NCBI GenBank assembly: GCA_014529385.2
Contig: CM043947.1
Location: 131,647,891-131,711,890, forward strand
Source of the DNA: Adiantum capillus-veneris
Lineage: Eukaryota; Streptophyta; Polypodiopsida; Polypodiales; Pteridaceae
Reading direction: 5' to 3'
DNA: 64,000 bases
Below the pieces are notes generated by a model. It ran no database searches. It saw nothing but the letters and a program-made list of their open reading frames with translations, and was not told the origin of the DNA. The position numbers and the translations under genes were made by a program. Position 1 is the stretch's first letter. Each line of letters opens with the position of its first letter. Below, in pieces: positions 47,238 to 58,247 of the stretch.

Positions 47238-48025
47238 GAGTCTAGGGGTAAGTGTGTGTGCGCTTGGAAATTGGAAAAAGAGGTGGACAGGGTGATGGTG
47301 ATGTCTATAAGCACGTTGAATGCTTTTAACCAACCGGTCTCCCCCTCTTCTACCCAACAATTTTTGAAGGTCATCACTGGCGATGAAGTTTGTTGGCATT
47401 CATATAAAATAGGACCTCGTGGGCAACATTTTTGCCACACTATCTTGTGTTGGTTCCACACAAAGGAAGCATGGATGGAGAACCTTCTTCCAAAGGTCTG
47501 TAGACTTGTGTATGAATGTAATACATGTGTCGATTCCCATGCACCATGGTGCTTGAACCATGTATCAAACATAAGGAGTTAGTGAGCTGTAATTCGCTAA
47601 GGTAAGAGCATTGCATGAAGTGAAGTGATTAATCTTGCAAAGAAAAAAAATTACATAGGCAACTCCTTGGCTGCTTTCTAAAGGTCCCAACAAGAAGATA
47701 CTTCATGTATGCCATCTTATAAAACCCACAACCATGCACACTTGGTTAACGAGGAACCTAAAATCATTCATTGTTTTTCAATCATGCAAATAGAACCCTA
47801 TAAATTGACCTTATTAACATGCAAAAAAACATATGTGATAGCACTTGAGTCATTGACACACCTCAAGTATTTCTAGCAATGATAGTGCTTTCCTCGACTG
47901 TACCATGAACTCTTTCAAACCCTCGTCTGAACAATTGTGAGGGATAATCTCAAGAACTCTACGAGGAAACGTATTAGTTCCAGCTCTCATCAAGAAATCC
48001 CCTAAATTCCTTACCACAAACATAC
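47238..48025. other. Intergenic, possible end of the Ulp1-like remnant
   Basis: Frames open on both strands at 47105-47582 have no convincing family. On the minus strand near 47990-47890, EIIPHNCSDEGL could be the decayed end of the Ulp1-like protease region described next. Confidence 0.35.
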
Positions 48026-48424
48026 CTATAAACACTAGCAAGATGGTTTGTGGCATCGGAGTCTGGCAATGAATTGAAGTACATAATAGCATGTGGCTCC
48101 CGAGGAGATTTGTCAAGCTTTTTGAAATGATTGTTGAAGATGGCAAATAGGACCCAATGGTTCCTTAAAGGTGACATAGAAAAGCAACAAAGTAAGTTCA
48201 ACAACAAAGGCACATTACTTTTAAATACCAAAACAATGAAAAGAGCATACCTATTAACTATTAAGAGAAAAAGGAACCAATACCAAGACATATCTAAACC
48301 TTGCAAGTAATTCTCGATAGCGCCAACATCCTCGTGATGATTTGGTGTGATAAAATCATACCAAAAACTATTCATAAACCAAACCTTGTCCAAGATCTCT
48401 TTTGCTAGTGTATTTTCCATCCCG
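48026..48424 (-). pseudogene. Ulp1-like (C48 SUMO protease) fragment, two exons
   Basis: Minus-strand exon 48424-48251 encodes GMENTLAKEILDKVWFMN and ends FLLIVNR; an 87-base GT-AG intron (48250-48164, GTATGC to TTTAAG) then joins in phase to exon 48163-48026, NHWVLFAIFNNHFKKLDK through YFNSLPDSD to LASVYR, ending at a good GTATGT donor. The spliced VNR-NHW segment matches the Ulp1 family block around the catalytic histidine (P-I-N-x-x-x-HW). The expected catalytic Asp (DSL) reads NSL, and the segment that should hold the Cys (QxxSDCG) reads PHNCSDEG around 47900. Two catalytic residues therefore appear lost. Ulp1 enzymes process SUMO; captured copies also occur in Mutator-like elements. Confidence 0.5.
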
Positions 48425-48726
48425 CTATCAACATGAAAATTGAGGACATTAAATTGAAAACTTACATTAAATCGACATAGGTTTAAGAGCATTCAAGTAA
48501 ACTTTCAATTATGCTTACATCATGAACAAATGCATCATTTTGGTGGAAGCTTTCGCATGGAGACAGCTTGAAGCATTTTCATATCCACCTCTGCGGTTAT
48601 ATTAGATCGTTGAGATATAAAGTGAATTGGCAATACACTTTCAAGGCTATATGCCAAAGCAAAGAATACATCAATTTATGATAGAGAATCTTAAACCGTA
48701 AACCTTTAGAGGATAGTAGTATTCAC

Positions 48727-48876
48727 CTTGTTCGTGTGGCCTCATTGTCATCACTACTGCTTGCCTCCAAGTAATTCCCTTGTTGCTTAACACCAAAGAA
48801 AGCGGGATGGATCCTTTGCAAAGGGGAGAGTCACTAATTGTTTGGATTGCTTTGAGGAGCCGATGGTCACGTGAAT
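48727..48876 (-). other. Possible further exon of the Ulp1-like remnant
   Basis: A 150-base open minus-strand block (HRLLKAIQTISDSPLCKG ... VVMTMRPHEQ) flanked by CTTTAG and GTGAAT as splice signals. It does not join in frame to the next plausible block (48646 downward, SVLPIHFISQRSNITAEV), consistent with decay or a wrong model. I do not recognise the domain. Confidence 0.3.
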
Positions 48877-49318
48877 CTAAAGTGTTTAAACAAGATCATG
48901 AGAAGCTAAGCAACAATATCTAATGTATGCATGATGGAAATAAGGTTTTACCCATTTCCCTCTTTGAATGAATAGTGAATTCTCAAGCATAACAACACCT
49001 AACACTATAGGGGTACCCTCTATGAAGCTGGACATCAACCAATGTGAGATTTGGCTACAATGACATACAATTTCAATCAATATCCAATCCCCAATCCACA
49101 TCATACCACACAAATAGTCATTTAACACATAAAGATGCTACATGCGACATACCGGAGTACCTGCTTGCACAATATCCATATTCTTCTCTACTTTTTTGCC
49201 CTCTACTATTTCCCATTCTGTGTGCACGCTTCTAAAAATGTAGCAAAGTGAAAAGTAAAGAAAGAAACTTAAGCCCGATAAAATCAAGATGCAATGGTTG
49301 GAGTAACAATGCTTACTC

Positions 49319-49606
49319 TTATCTTAAAGTCATCACCAATCCATCTTTTGTGCCGGCCATGCGCACATCCTCCATCCTCATATGCTCCTCTAATGCCTTT
49401 GCCATTTCTCTTTCTATAAAAACATCTTCCGGCCCCTTGATGCGCTTACCACTCTCATCAAAAGCATTCCATTTCCAACATGAAGATGTCTTCTTGGTTT
49501 CTAAAACCTTTGATTTGTTCCTCTTAAATTTATAAAGTGGATCTTCAAACAGCACCATTGATTGCTTTTTGTGTTGGCTTGCTCTTGCCGAACGCCTATT
49601 CCTCAA
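49319..49606 (-). pseudogene. Open block upstream of the Ulp1-like remnant, unidentified
   Basis: 95 codons on the minus strand (MVLFEDPLYKFKRNKSKV ... CWKWNAFDESGKRIKGPEDV), lysine-rich, in the orientation and position expected for N-terminal exons of the Ulp1-like remnant. Upstream frames are broken. No named domain. Confidence 0.3.
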
Positions 49607-51266
49607 GCCTTGAGGTAGACCAAACTTGCATAGTGGAATAACACACTCAATATTGTGATCATCTCAAAGATGTTCCATCATGTCGACCCTCTTGTTGTAG
49701 CATATCTTGCTAGTCCAGCATTCTTCCATCGCAATGTTGTCGAGTTATCCTCCCATCATCACACACGACATCGATGTAAGGAAGCCCCACATCTTCCATT
49801 GTTAAGGGTGAGGGTGTAATGGTGCTTCAATGGAAAAAGCTAGAGCTCGAGCTTTTCAAGGAGCTTTTTAAGCTTGGAGGGGGAAAGCAAGTGATATCAC
49901 TTAAGGCACTGAGGATGGGAAAAGAGCATTAAGAGAAGTAGATGAAATGGTGCTCCACATAAGGCATTAAGGGTGAGAAAAAAGCATTAAGAGAAATGGT
50001 GCTCCAATAGAACTGAGTGGGTGTTTCTTGGCCAATGTGGGCATTGATTTTGAAGGGAGGGCATCAAATTGAAGTAGAGAGTAAAATAAAAACTACATTA
50101 AGGTGAAAATAGAGGTAATGGTGTGCTGCATAATGCACCATAGGCAAGAACGACTATGGATGCAAGAACCAATAGCCCAAACAGATGAGGGGGTGCACTA
50201 GGATGTGTATGTGCCATTGTCAAGCCTCAGATGAACTAGGGAGTGTGTGTGTGCAACAGCTCGCGTGCCGTGGAGATTGAATGCTCACGCGTCGCTATTG
50301 CAGTGTCGGCTACTTGCAGCGAAAAGCATGCAACACTCCTTTCCAGCTTGGCACCCCATGCATCAGCTCAGCCTCCACATCAATGATCCCAATCAACCTC
50401 CATCCGACGGCTCAACCGGCTTCCCCCTCCTCCGCCCTCGATCCCCCCTGTCCCCAATCATGTGAGATAGCGACATGGTGTGCCTACCCCTCATATAACG
50501 TGTGTGTATACAAGGGAGAGTTTATGAGAATTTGTGAGAGCAATGTGGAATTTTGATGGTTTGATGGTGTCGTGTTGTCTACTTGTAAGTGATTGTGCAT
50601 CAATTGGGAGAATTTGTGCAGTTTAATGCGTCTTTGCTAGTGGATTGGGGTGTGGTGTGTAGCCTAAGCTATAAAGAGCCAACAGTGTGTGTTCCGGGTG
50701 TGTTTCTCATTTCCGCTTTCCAACATTTCCATTGCCTCGAACATATTACCTTGGGAAAAAGACCATTACTTTGATTAAGCTTTTTTAAAAACAATTCGTT
50801 CATTGATCAGTGCAAGTGTGCAACCAAAGGTAGCGAGAAAGTCAAAAAATGTCTACTCTACCTTAGCATATAATTTCTCCTCTCTCTCTCTCTCTCTTGC
50901 ATTAAACGAAACATAATGGACTTCCATTGAATAAACATTTTAAATAGTTGATGACAAAAGTTGATAAAACCTCTCCCAAGTGCCGTTTGTTCACATTGGG
51001 CAAGCAAATTACAACGAAACTTCACTATGGCTACAGTAAGCAACAACTGAGCTTTGAGCTTCACAATGTGGGGTCACGGAGAGCTCAAAGCCTAATTGGC
51101 GACTTGCCTTGAAAAGTGGGCGAAAGATGTAAGTTTGGGACGATGAAGCCACCCTTTCTTTCGTGGGTCAATATATGGAGGAAGCTCTTTTCGAGCCAAT
51201 GACCCATCCCCATGCTCGACAAACCTTTGTTTGGCCTCCCAGACCGAATAGGCTCTTAGCCAAATC
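49607..51266. other. Intergenic, no gene seen
   Basis: Includes an imperfect tandem duplication (49904-50011) and short (CT)n at about 50878-50897. Open frames near 50250-50560 and 50589-50774 lack family motifs. Confidence 0.5.
49904..50011. repeat. Imperfect ~55-bp tandem duplication
   Basis: Two units, about 49904-49961 and 49962-50011, share AAGGCA, AAAGCATTAAGAGAA (first copy AGAGCATTAAGAGAA) and GAAATGGTGCTCCA. Confidence 0.7.
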
Positions 51267-51576
51267 AAAAGGGCTTAAAGCGGTCAAGGAGTGCTAGCTC
51301 AGTTGATAGAGCAAGAGCCTCTTGTGTCTAAGGTCTTGGGTTCAAGCCTCCTTGACAACTCGTGTGACATGAAGCCCTTAGGGGCTATTCCCATGGTCCA
51401 TATGATGGCTTGGCCACCCTTAACCGATTGGGATGCTCCACCTCACGGAGTCGGATGTGTGAGTTGTAATTTTAAGTTCTCTCTCTCTCTCTCTCTCTCT
51501 CAAAAAGGGCGTGTGAGTTGTAATTTCAAGTTCCTACTCTCTCTCTCTCTCAAAAAAAAAAAAAAGGGCTTAAAGC
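51267..51576 (+). mobile_element. tRNA-derived SINE with (CT)n-A tail and 15-bp target duplication
   Basis: The insert 51282-51561 is bounded by identical 15-bp repeats AAAAGGGCTTAAAGC (51267-51281 and 51562-51576). Its head carries A-box TAGCTCAGTTGATAGAGC and B-box GGGTTCAAGCC with tRNA-like spacing; the anticodon arm does not fold properly, so this is not a functional tRNA gene. The body holds a duplicated GTGTGAGTTGTAATTT block, each followed by (CT)n, and the 3' end is a run of As. LINE-type machinery would have mobilised it. It sits about 240 bp upstream of the ASR start codon. Confidence 0.82.
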
Positions 51577-51817
51577 TGGTCGGTGGGAAGTAGGCCCACC
51601 GTGTCCACTCTCTCTCTCTATCTATCTCACACACACATCACAACACAATCCAAAGGCGTGTTCAGAGCACGTTGACGGGAGTAATGGAAACGCGTTGAGA
51701 ATGAAGACGACCGGCGTTTACTAATCCATCTGGTTCTACGATCTCGTCTGATTTCCTACGCGACTGTAGGAAACAGAGAGAGAGAGAGAGAGAGAGAGAG
51801 TCTCGTAGACTGTAGCA
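51577..51817 (+). promoter_or_regulatory. Probable promoter/5' UTR of the ASR gene
   Basis: Contains (CT)n/(CA)n runs (51607-51640), a (GA)n tract (51777-51800) and no canonical TATA box. The start context GTAGCAATGG agrees with plant start sites. CT/GA-rich leaders are common in plant TATA-less promoters. Confidence 0.4.
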
Positions 51818-52071
51818 ATGGCGGAGCATGGTAATGTGGAGCACCGCGATCGAGGGCTCTTTCATGGCCTGCACCTCAACAAGGACAAGAAGCAGGATGA
51901 GGTGGTAGATGTACACAGCACCCACGTTCACTCCTCCTCCACCGTTGTGGGCGGTAAGCCTGTTGACACCAAGGTGGAAGTCAAAAAACATGCCCACTTG
52001 GAGCATCTTGCTGAGACTGGTGTCATGCTTGGAGGTGCCATGGCTATGGTATGCTTCTTACCACATCTCTG

Positions 52072-52142
<71 letters not shown>

Positions 52143-52311
52143 AGAGAGAGGTTTTATGATCATCCTCCTCTGTTAAATATGATGTATGGGACGGAACGAA
52201 ACATGTTGCGTGCTTATGTTGAGCTGATCAATGTCTCTCGATGATTGAGAACTGTGCATGTGAGAAGGGCAACTTTGTGTGTGTGTGTGAGTGTGTTTGA
52301 GAGAGAGAGAC

Positions 52312-52361
<50 letters not shown>

Positions 52362-52491
52362 GTCCTCCGAGGTTAAAATATCACCTGAGGGAGCAAACGA
52401 AACATGTTGCATGCTCTATGTTGAGCTGATCAATGACTTTAGAGGCTTGAGAATTGTGGATGTGAGGGGTGGCAACTATGCGTGTGCGTGC

Positions 52492-52538
<47 letters not shown>

Positions 52539-53044
52539 CACATAGATGTATGTACATACAAACTTAATATATGTGTATACATATATATGTATTGTTGAAG
52601 AGGAAGAAGCAGACTACTATAGTTGTGCATTTGTTTATGCGTTTATACGTGTGTCACTTGTGTGAAGAGGGAAGAAGCAGATTACCATTTGTCTATACTT
52701 ATCTACCCCATCTGTGTGTGTGTATGAAGGGGGAGAGACTTCTCATAATGACATTTTTTTTTAGTATTGTATGTATGGATGTATAAAGGGGAAGATCCAC
52801 CACATCGACGCAATCACCTTTTTTAAAAGTATTATCATACATGGTTATTTTGGGTGTGCAGTATGAAAAGCATCAGGCAAAGAAAGACCCTGAGCATGCT
52901 CATAAGCACAAGATCGGCGAGGCTGTAGCAAGTGCGGTGGTGGCCGGGTCCACAGTGTATGCAAAACATGAGCATGATGAGAAGAAGCATCATGAGAAGG
53001 AGGAAGGCAAGCACCATTTGTTTGGACACCATTCTCACAAGTAA
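51818..53044 (+). CDS. ASR: ASR (abscisic acid-, stress- and ripening-induced) ABA/WDS protein
   Basis: Two exons, 51818-52048 and 52862-53044, joined in phase across a GT-AG intron (GTATGC...GTGCAG) give 137 residues. The C-terminal half is the ABA/WDS domain: [20 protein letters not shown], then across the junction [20 protein letters not shown], then a His/Lys/Glu-rich end ([19 protein letters not shown]). The intron falls at the position usual for ASR genes, before the conserved Y/H-EKH-x-AKKDPE block. ASR proteins are small, hydrophilic, zinc-binding, partly disordered in solution, and act as chaperone-like or DNA-binding factors under drought, salt and ABA. The N-terminus ([20 protein letters not shown]) is a variable His-rich part. 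Length is normal, no lesion is seen, and this is the best-supported host gene here. Confidence 0.92.
52049..52861 (+). repeat. ASR intron with three long GA microsatellites
   Basis: The 813-base intron contains (CA)n-(GA)n at about 52073-52149, (GT)n/(GA)n at about 52277-52360 and (GA)n at about 52495-52537. Imperfect copies of an ACATGTTGC/GAGCTGATCAATG block flank them (52201-52231 and 52403-52434), suggesting internal duplication. Confidence 0.8.
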
Positions 53045-53472
53045 CTTGTGTATGTCGCCTTGCATTGTGCAATCTCTTATGTATCCATATTGTTTGAGTT
53101 GAGCTCTCTATTGCTGTCTCTTATCTTTTTTGAGGATTGTATGGATTCTTGTGAAGAAGATGTGCTTGTATGCTTGAATTTACTTGGGTGCAAAATGTTC
53201 CTCGTATGCTCAGAAAGATTACTCGCGTTTTATGGCACAAGTTTGGTTTTATTTTACATGACACGAATGGAGTTTTATTGGCGTTGTGAATGGGACCCTT
53301 CATTGAGGGGCCACATTGTTTTCCTTTACAAGTTTAAAAAAAAAATGCTGACATTAGGCTTCACCTTGCCTTTACTTCAGATGGGTTTTGTTGCTCAACC
53401 CAGAGTTGGTCATAATACATATTGAATGTCCTCCCTAGGTTTATATCTCAATTTTGACTTTTCGACTTCATA
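53045..53472 (+). other. Presumed 3' UTR and flank of ASR
   Basis: T-rich DNA after the stop. A 125-codon frame at 53048-53425 has no family motif and is probably chance. Confidence 0.4.
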
Positions 53473-53989
53473 TTTATTTTAGGGAAAATTACCAAAATAC
53501 CCCTCCAATTTGTGGAAATTCCAAAAGTACCCCTCAAATTTCAAAAATTCCCAAAATACCCTTGTATCTATTCTAGTTGGATTGTTCATGATTTCCTAAT
53601 CTTTATTCTTTTTTGACAATGGAGATCCGTTTTTTAGTGCTTAGCATGGCATGTAATTTGTCACAAATTACCTCCAAATAAAAGACACTTATGTCTAAAA
53701 ATAATGAAGTAATTCATCTCCAAAGCCTACATAGCTAGCTCAAATTCTAGTTTTAGTATCTTATATTGATAGACAATCAGTCTTCTTATGAAAAGTTATA
53801 AATTTTTTTATCTTTGGATAAATTCACTCTCACAACCAGGGGTATTTTGGAAATTTTGGAAAATTTGAGGGGCATTTTGGGAATTTATGACAAAATGTGA
53901 GGGGTATATTGGGAATTTTTGAAATTAAAGGGTATTTTGGGAATGTCCACAAATTAGAGGGGTATTTTGGTAATTTTTCCTTTATTTTA
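53473..53989. mobile_element. Mutator-like MITE with 9-bp target duplication
   Basis: A 499-bp element (53482-53980) flanked by identical 9-bp repeats TTTATTTTA (53473-53481 and 53981-53989). Termini GGGAAAATTACCAAAATACC and the inverted GGTATTTTGGTAATTTTTCC pair, and inverted similarity continues inward for about 100 bases through repeated AAAATACCCCT units. A 9-bp duplication with long inverted repeats is characteristic of Mutator-like elements. No transposase is present, so it is non-autonomous. Confidence 0.8.
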
Positions 53990-54426
53990 TGATTGAATCA
54001 AAACGGATGCAATTTGCCCAAAGAGTTAGACCTTGAATTTTTCAGCATGAGGTCTCAAGGCCTTTTGAATTAAAAAAATAAAGAAAATTGGCATCTTTTC
54101 ATACCACTTAGAAGATAGTTCGGCGGTAAGTTGATAACCATATCTATTGATGCCTAGCAAGTGTGGCTCCAAACAATTGGATTAGACTAGCAAAAGCAAC
54201 AATTAGCTCAAAAAAATAAAAATTCTTTCAAAACATATGAAGTGCATAAGTGAAGGGTGAGTTTAGGAATTGAAAAGATAGATGGGTGGGGAAAGTCAAA
54301 AGACAGACGAAGGTGAAAGGTCAAAAGACATATATGAAGGTGGAAAGTCAAAAGACCTTTTGTGTCCCTAAAAAGAGGTGTTTCTCCTCTCTTTTATTTG
54401 CTTTATAGTATTTTCTTCTTTAAAGT

Positions 54427-54430
<4 letters not shown>

Positions 54431-54472
<42 letters not shown>
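54431..54472. repeat. (CT)21 microsatellite
   Basis: Uninterrupted CT dinucleotides. Confidence 0.95.
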
Positions 54473-54475
<3 letters not shown>

Positions 54476-55128
54476 GTTGTATCTGTCCTTCCTAGTTAAT
54501 AATGTTACAAATCTACGTATTGTCATTGCTTGTTGCTACGTGCTATATACTAGCGCGTCGTTTTTGTTGTTGTTGAGGAAATCTTTGAATTAGGAATCCA
54601 TTTGAAAAGCAATAATCGGCATTCGTGTTAAACCTACTTAATCTCCACTAAATGTGGTCTCCTCATTAACCATTCTTAATTAAAGGACTATGATGTTGAC
54701 AACCATTTTTTCGAAAGGGCCATGCTATTGGCAAGCATGTATTGACTCATGTTTTTGAGCTTGGAAGATAAGCCAACAAAAGAGTCCAATTTGAATTGGC
54801 ATCGTCGGTAAATTTTTCTGGCAAGGCAACAAAATGGGATTCATTGCTTGTTTCATTGATTTTTTTGCTAGCCTTGCCAATGTTGTGACTTCACATATTT
54901 TACTCCCAGTAACTTGCACAAGACAAAACTACAAGACCACTCTTCACACACTTCTTGCGTTTTACTTGTATTAGTATCTTTAGTACAGATGTAGCTTGCA
55001 CAACATGAACTCTCATAGTAACAAGCTTGCTATGGTCGCACCTCTCTCAGAGAAGGACATGCTTTTGTGAGTAGGGGCCGAGTCTCCATGTTTTTCTTGT
55101 GCCATGATAAATTGGCATGCACACACAT

Positions 55129-55130
<2 letters not shown>

Positions 55131-55177
<47 letters not shown>
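55131..55177. repeat. (AG)n microsatellite
   Basis: Uninterrupted AG dinucleotides, about 47 bases. Confidence 0.95.
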
Positions 55178-55179
<2 letters not shown>

Positions 55180-56608
55180 CACAACCACATCACTGGCCTT
55201 TTTTATTGTGCCTTCTTGCCTTGCTATGCAATAGCCATTCTCTCTACCTCAACATTTTCTTTTTACATAGCACAAGGAGAAAAGAGAGATATGGAGGAAG
55301 AGAATTGATAGCCAACCTATATAGAGGGTTTTTGTCTCAGAGTGTGGAAAGAGCATGCAATAGGTTGTTACTGTTTAGGCTCGATTGAAGGTGCATCCGA
55401 TTCCTTGTGCTATTTTGAATCTCCACAGTCGACGATGCAACCTGCAATGCAATCACTCATGTGTTGTCACACCTGATGGTGATGCTATGGATATATGCCT
55501 TTTTGTAGGCTTCTCATCTTTAACTCCTCAGCTCTTCTCTTTTTTCCATTCTTGGCTTTTCAAAGGAAAGACTATGTGGAGGGGTAATTTTTTAGCTATC
55601 TCCAAAATGGTGATGAATTTTTGATGTGACATGAGAAAATAGTGATTGGTCTTATGTGATATCATTGAAGTAAGGATAGTGTTTTCTCTTGTTTCTGCAC
55701 AACAAAGAATAAGTTAATTTATTTAAAGATTCTTTCAAGCATTCATCATCAATAGACTTTCTCTTCCATTCTATTTGTGAAGACATTATCGATTTGTTTC
55801 CATTATGTATGAGGTACCCATTCTTTTTTGTTGAAAAATGAGGTAGAAGCAAGCGAGATGTGTAAAGCAGGAGATAGCGAGGAGTCGAGCAAGGCCACAT
55901 AAGTTCGTCAAGCAACCAAGGGTGGTGGAGGAGGAGCATGGAGGGAGTATTTTGCAGCCCAATTGACTACAACCCACAATACTAGGGTAGAGGGACCAAT
56001 AAGGGTACATTTAACTTGGGGAGCTTCAATCTCTCTCCTCCGAGCTCAATTTCTTGCGTTGAGTAGGTCATTTTAATCGCCTTCTCACAAGCTTTCAGGA
56101 GAATTAATTTGGGTCTGGTTGGTTTGGAAAGCCGATAGTTACGGCACCATTTTCGAAATCATGTGTATCAAAAATCGGCATGAATAAGAACACCAACCAA
56201 GGCCAAAAGAGGTAAAATGTAACCATAGAGACTTGAGCCCATGCATTGACCAATGGCATGACGTTAATTCAAATCAACTAGCCATTTTGGCTCCTCTTTT
56301 TCGTGCTTCTTTTGGTAATCAACTGTAATATAATAAGGGGTTCATTTGTCCATCCTCTGGGGGCCGTAACACAACTGGCCCCTCTACCCTACAACCCAAC
56401 ATATTTTTTTTGCATTATTACAAGTGACGCCCTGTGTAGCTTGAGGTCCTGCCTTGCTACTCTAAGGTGGCCACTAATAGTTCGTGAATCCAAGGAGTAA
56501 GGTTCGAAAGCCGCCTTTGACTCTTTTATTGTATGTGCTAGATAGCATCTCTGAGTGACCCCAAGCTACGTAATGTGTCCAAAGATGTGGAATCTGGAGG
56601 AGAAATGA

Positions 56609-56719
56609 ATCTATACTATTATAAAAGGGGCAGGGACCCCCCCCCCCCCCCCGACTCGTGACAGAAGCTCCTTTCCCCAGCCTGTGTTCCTTGTAGCTCC
56701 GGCTACACAACGACGTAGT

Positions 56720-56784
<65 letters not shown>

Positions 56785-57126
56785 AGTGGCCAAGGCCGCA
56801 CTAGTCTATCTAAACTATTTTAAAAGAGGGAGGGATCCCCCCCCCTCCCCCCCCGGCACCCGTGAGACGAAAGCTCCTTTCCCCGACATGTGTTCCCTGT
56901 AGCTCCAGCTACACAACGACGCAGTAAAGAGAGAGCGAGAAGTGGCCAAGGCCGCACTAGTCTATCTATACTATTATAAAAGGGGGAGGGATTCCCCCCC
57001 ACATGATGCAACATCCTTCATTCGACGGTGGGGGGCTGTCGCTACCTGTCTCCGAATGGAATGGAATGGAATCATGAGAGCCTGCCCGTATTTCGCTACA
57101 AGGTGACGGGCAAAAATCCAAGTTGC
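56609..57126 (+). mobile_element. Tandem Helitron-like units
   Basis: Three head-to-tail units begin TCTATACTATTATAAAAGG or a close variant (about 56610, 56806, 56959), which resembles the 5' end of plant Helitrons. Each continues with a G-run and C-run. Units 1 and 2 end ...GTGGCCAAGGCCGCACTAG, a short hairpin followed by CTAG as in Helitron 3' ends. The third unit leads to a second hairpin, GCCCGT (57084-57089) and ACGGGC (57106-57111), followed by CAAAAATCCAAGT. Unit 1 is enlarged by a (GA)n array (about 56720-56779). No Rep/helicase is present. An alternative is an ordinary satellite seeded by one Helitron end. Confidence 0.5.
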
Positions 57127-57682
57127 ACTAACAGGGGAGAGGACAGGCAAGGAGGGGGCATGAACGAGGTAGGTTAGAAAGTAGAAATTGTAGGGGAGTC
57201 GAAGGGGACGTGGAGGTAGGAAGGGGATATGCGTGACACTAGGATGACTCGATAGGAGCTATCATACAGTGCACAATGAAGAGATGGGGGTAAAATGATC
57301 TGAACTAAAACCTCCGCCCGTGAGTTCGATTTGGAGCTCATGCATGTTAGTTTTACTCCCCGAACTATAGAATAAAGAAGTGATTGAAGAAAACTTCGAA
57401 GATTGTACTTAATGGAATTGCTAAATGTTGTGGTAACATTAACCATATTGCATACTTTGTTTGCTCCAGTAGGTGCTTTGTTTGCTCCAGTAGGTGCGAC
57501 TAATTTTAAAAAAGAAAAGAGGAGCCAAATCAAGCGAGATGTGGGAGTGAAATCGCAGGGGATTCCCTTTTCAGTTCACTGTATGGCAACTCTAATATCT
57601 CTCTCTCAAAAGCGCGGAGATTGCATGGCATCTCTATCTATTTCTTCTCTCCCTCAAAATCGTGGAGACCACATCTTTGTCG

Positions 57683-57727
<45 letters not shown>

Positions 57728-57836
57728 GAGGGAACAAGGGAGCGCAGGGAGGCTAAGGCTATGGGATACTTGCTTTCGTTGGTTTCTTCACACATAGTGA
57801 CCTGCTTGCTGCAAGAGAGGCCAAGGTAGAGGGAGA

Positions 57837-57838
<2 letters not shown>

Positions 57839-57903
<65 letters not shown>

Positions 57904-57916
57904 CCCCCCCCCCCCC
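57839..57916. repeat. 78-base perfect polypyrimidine tract
   Basis: (TC)n, then (CCT)n, then 25 consecutive Cs (57892-57916). The strand asymmetry is total, so triplex (H-DNA) or i-motif formation is plausible. Confidence 0.9.
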
Positions 57917-58221
57917 AAAATGGTGGCTGTGTAGCAAGTTATGACGGTGTCTATTGGCCAGTCATGGCCTGTTGTGAGCGCAAGGCTGCAGGTAGAGGTT
58001 GCGAGGCAGGGCGCAATCTTGTTGTGAGCAGAAGGCTGCAGGAAAGAAACGGCAGCACAATCACACAAAAAGGGGGGGGGGGGGGATGGAATCTAGGGAG
58101 GGTATCTTTAAGAGTATTGAATTTTTTTGAAGGATGAGCAATGTATGTGCTACGTTTTTGAAAAAATAAATGTAGAGTAGAATCAACATTTGATTCTGCG
58201 TTCAATGGAAAAAAAAAATGA

Positions 58222-58247
58222 GGGGGGGGGGGGGGGGGGGGGGGGGG
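58222..58247. repeat. Run of 26 Gs
   Basis: Preceded by nine As and ATGA. It can form G-quadruplexes; the length in a given assembly is likely uncertain. Confidence 0.85.

Larger units (their letters stand above)
53990..56609. other. Intergenic with long microsatellites, no gene seen
   Basis: Contains (CT)n at 54431-54472 and (GA)n at 55131-55177. Open frames here are short or made of the microsatellites. No gene, RNA or element end recognised. Confidence 0.55.

Noticed and set aside
47105-47582. 155-codon frames open on both strands, one containing VITGDEVCW, reminiscent of a mariner transposase block
   Set aside because: Only four residues agree with the family, the rest does not fit, and one frame runs through a (GT)n microsatellite.
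51284-51360. Possible functional tRNA gene
   Set aside because: A- and B-boxes are present, but the anticodon arm lacks a proper 5-bp stem with a 7-base loop, and the sequence is the head of a SINE with target duplications.
53048-53425. 125-codon frame after the ASR gene
   Set aside because: No family motif; position and T-rich composition fit a 3' UTR.
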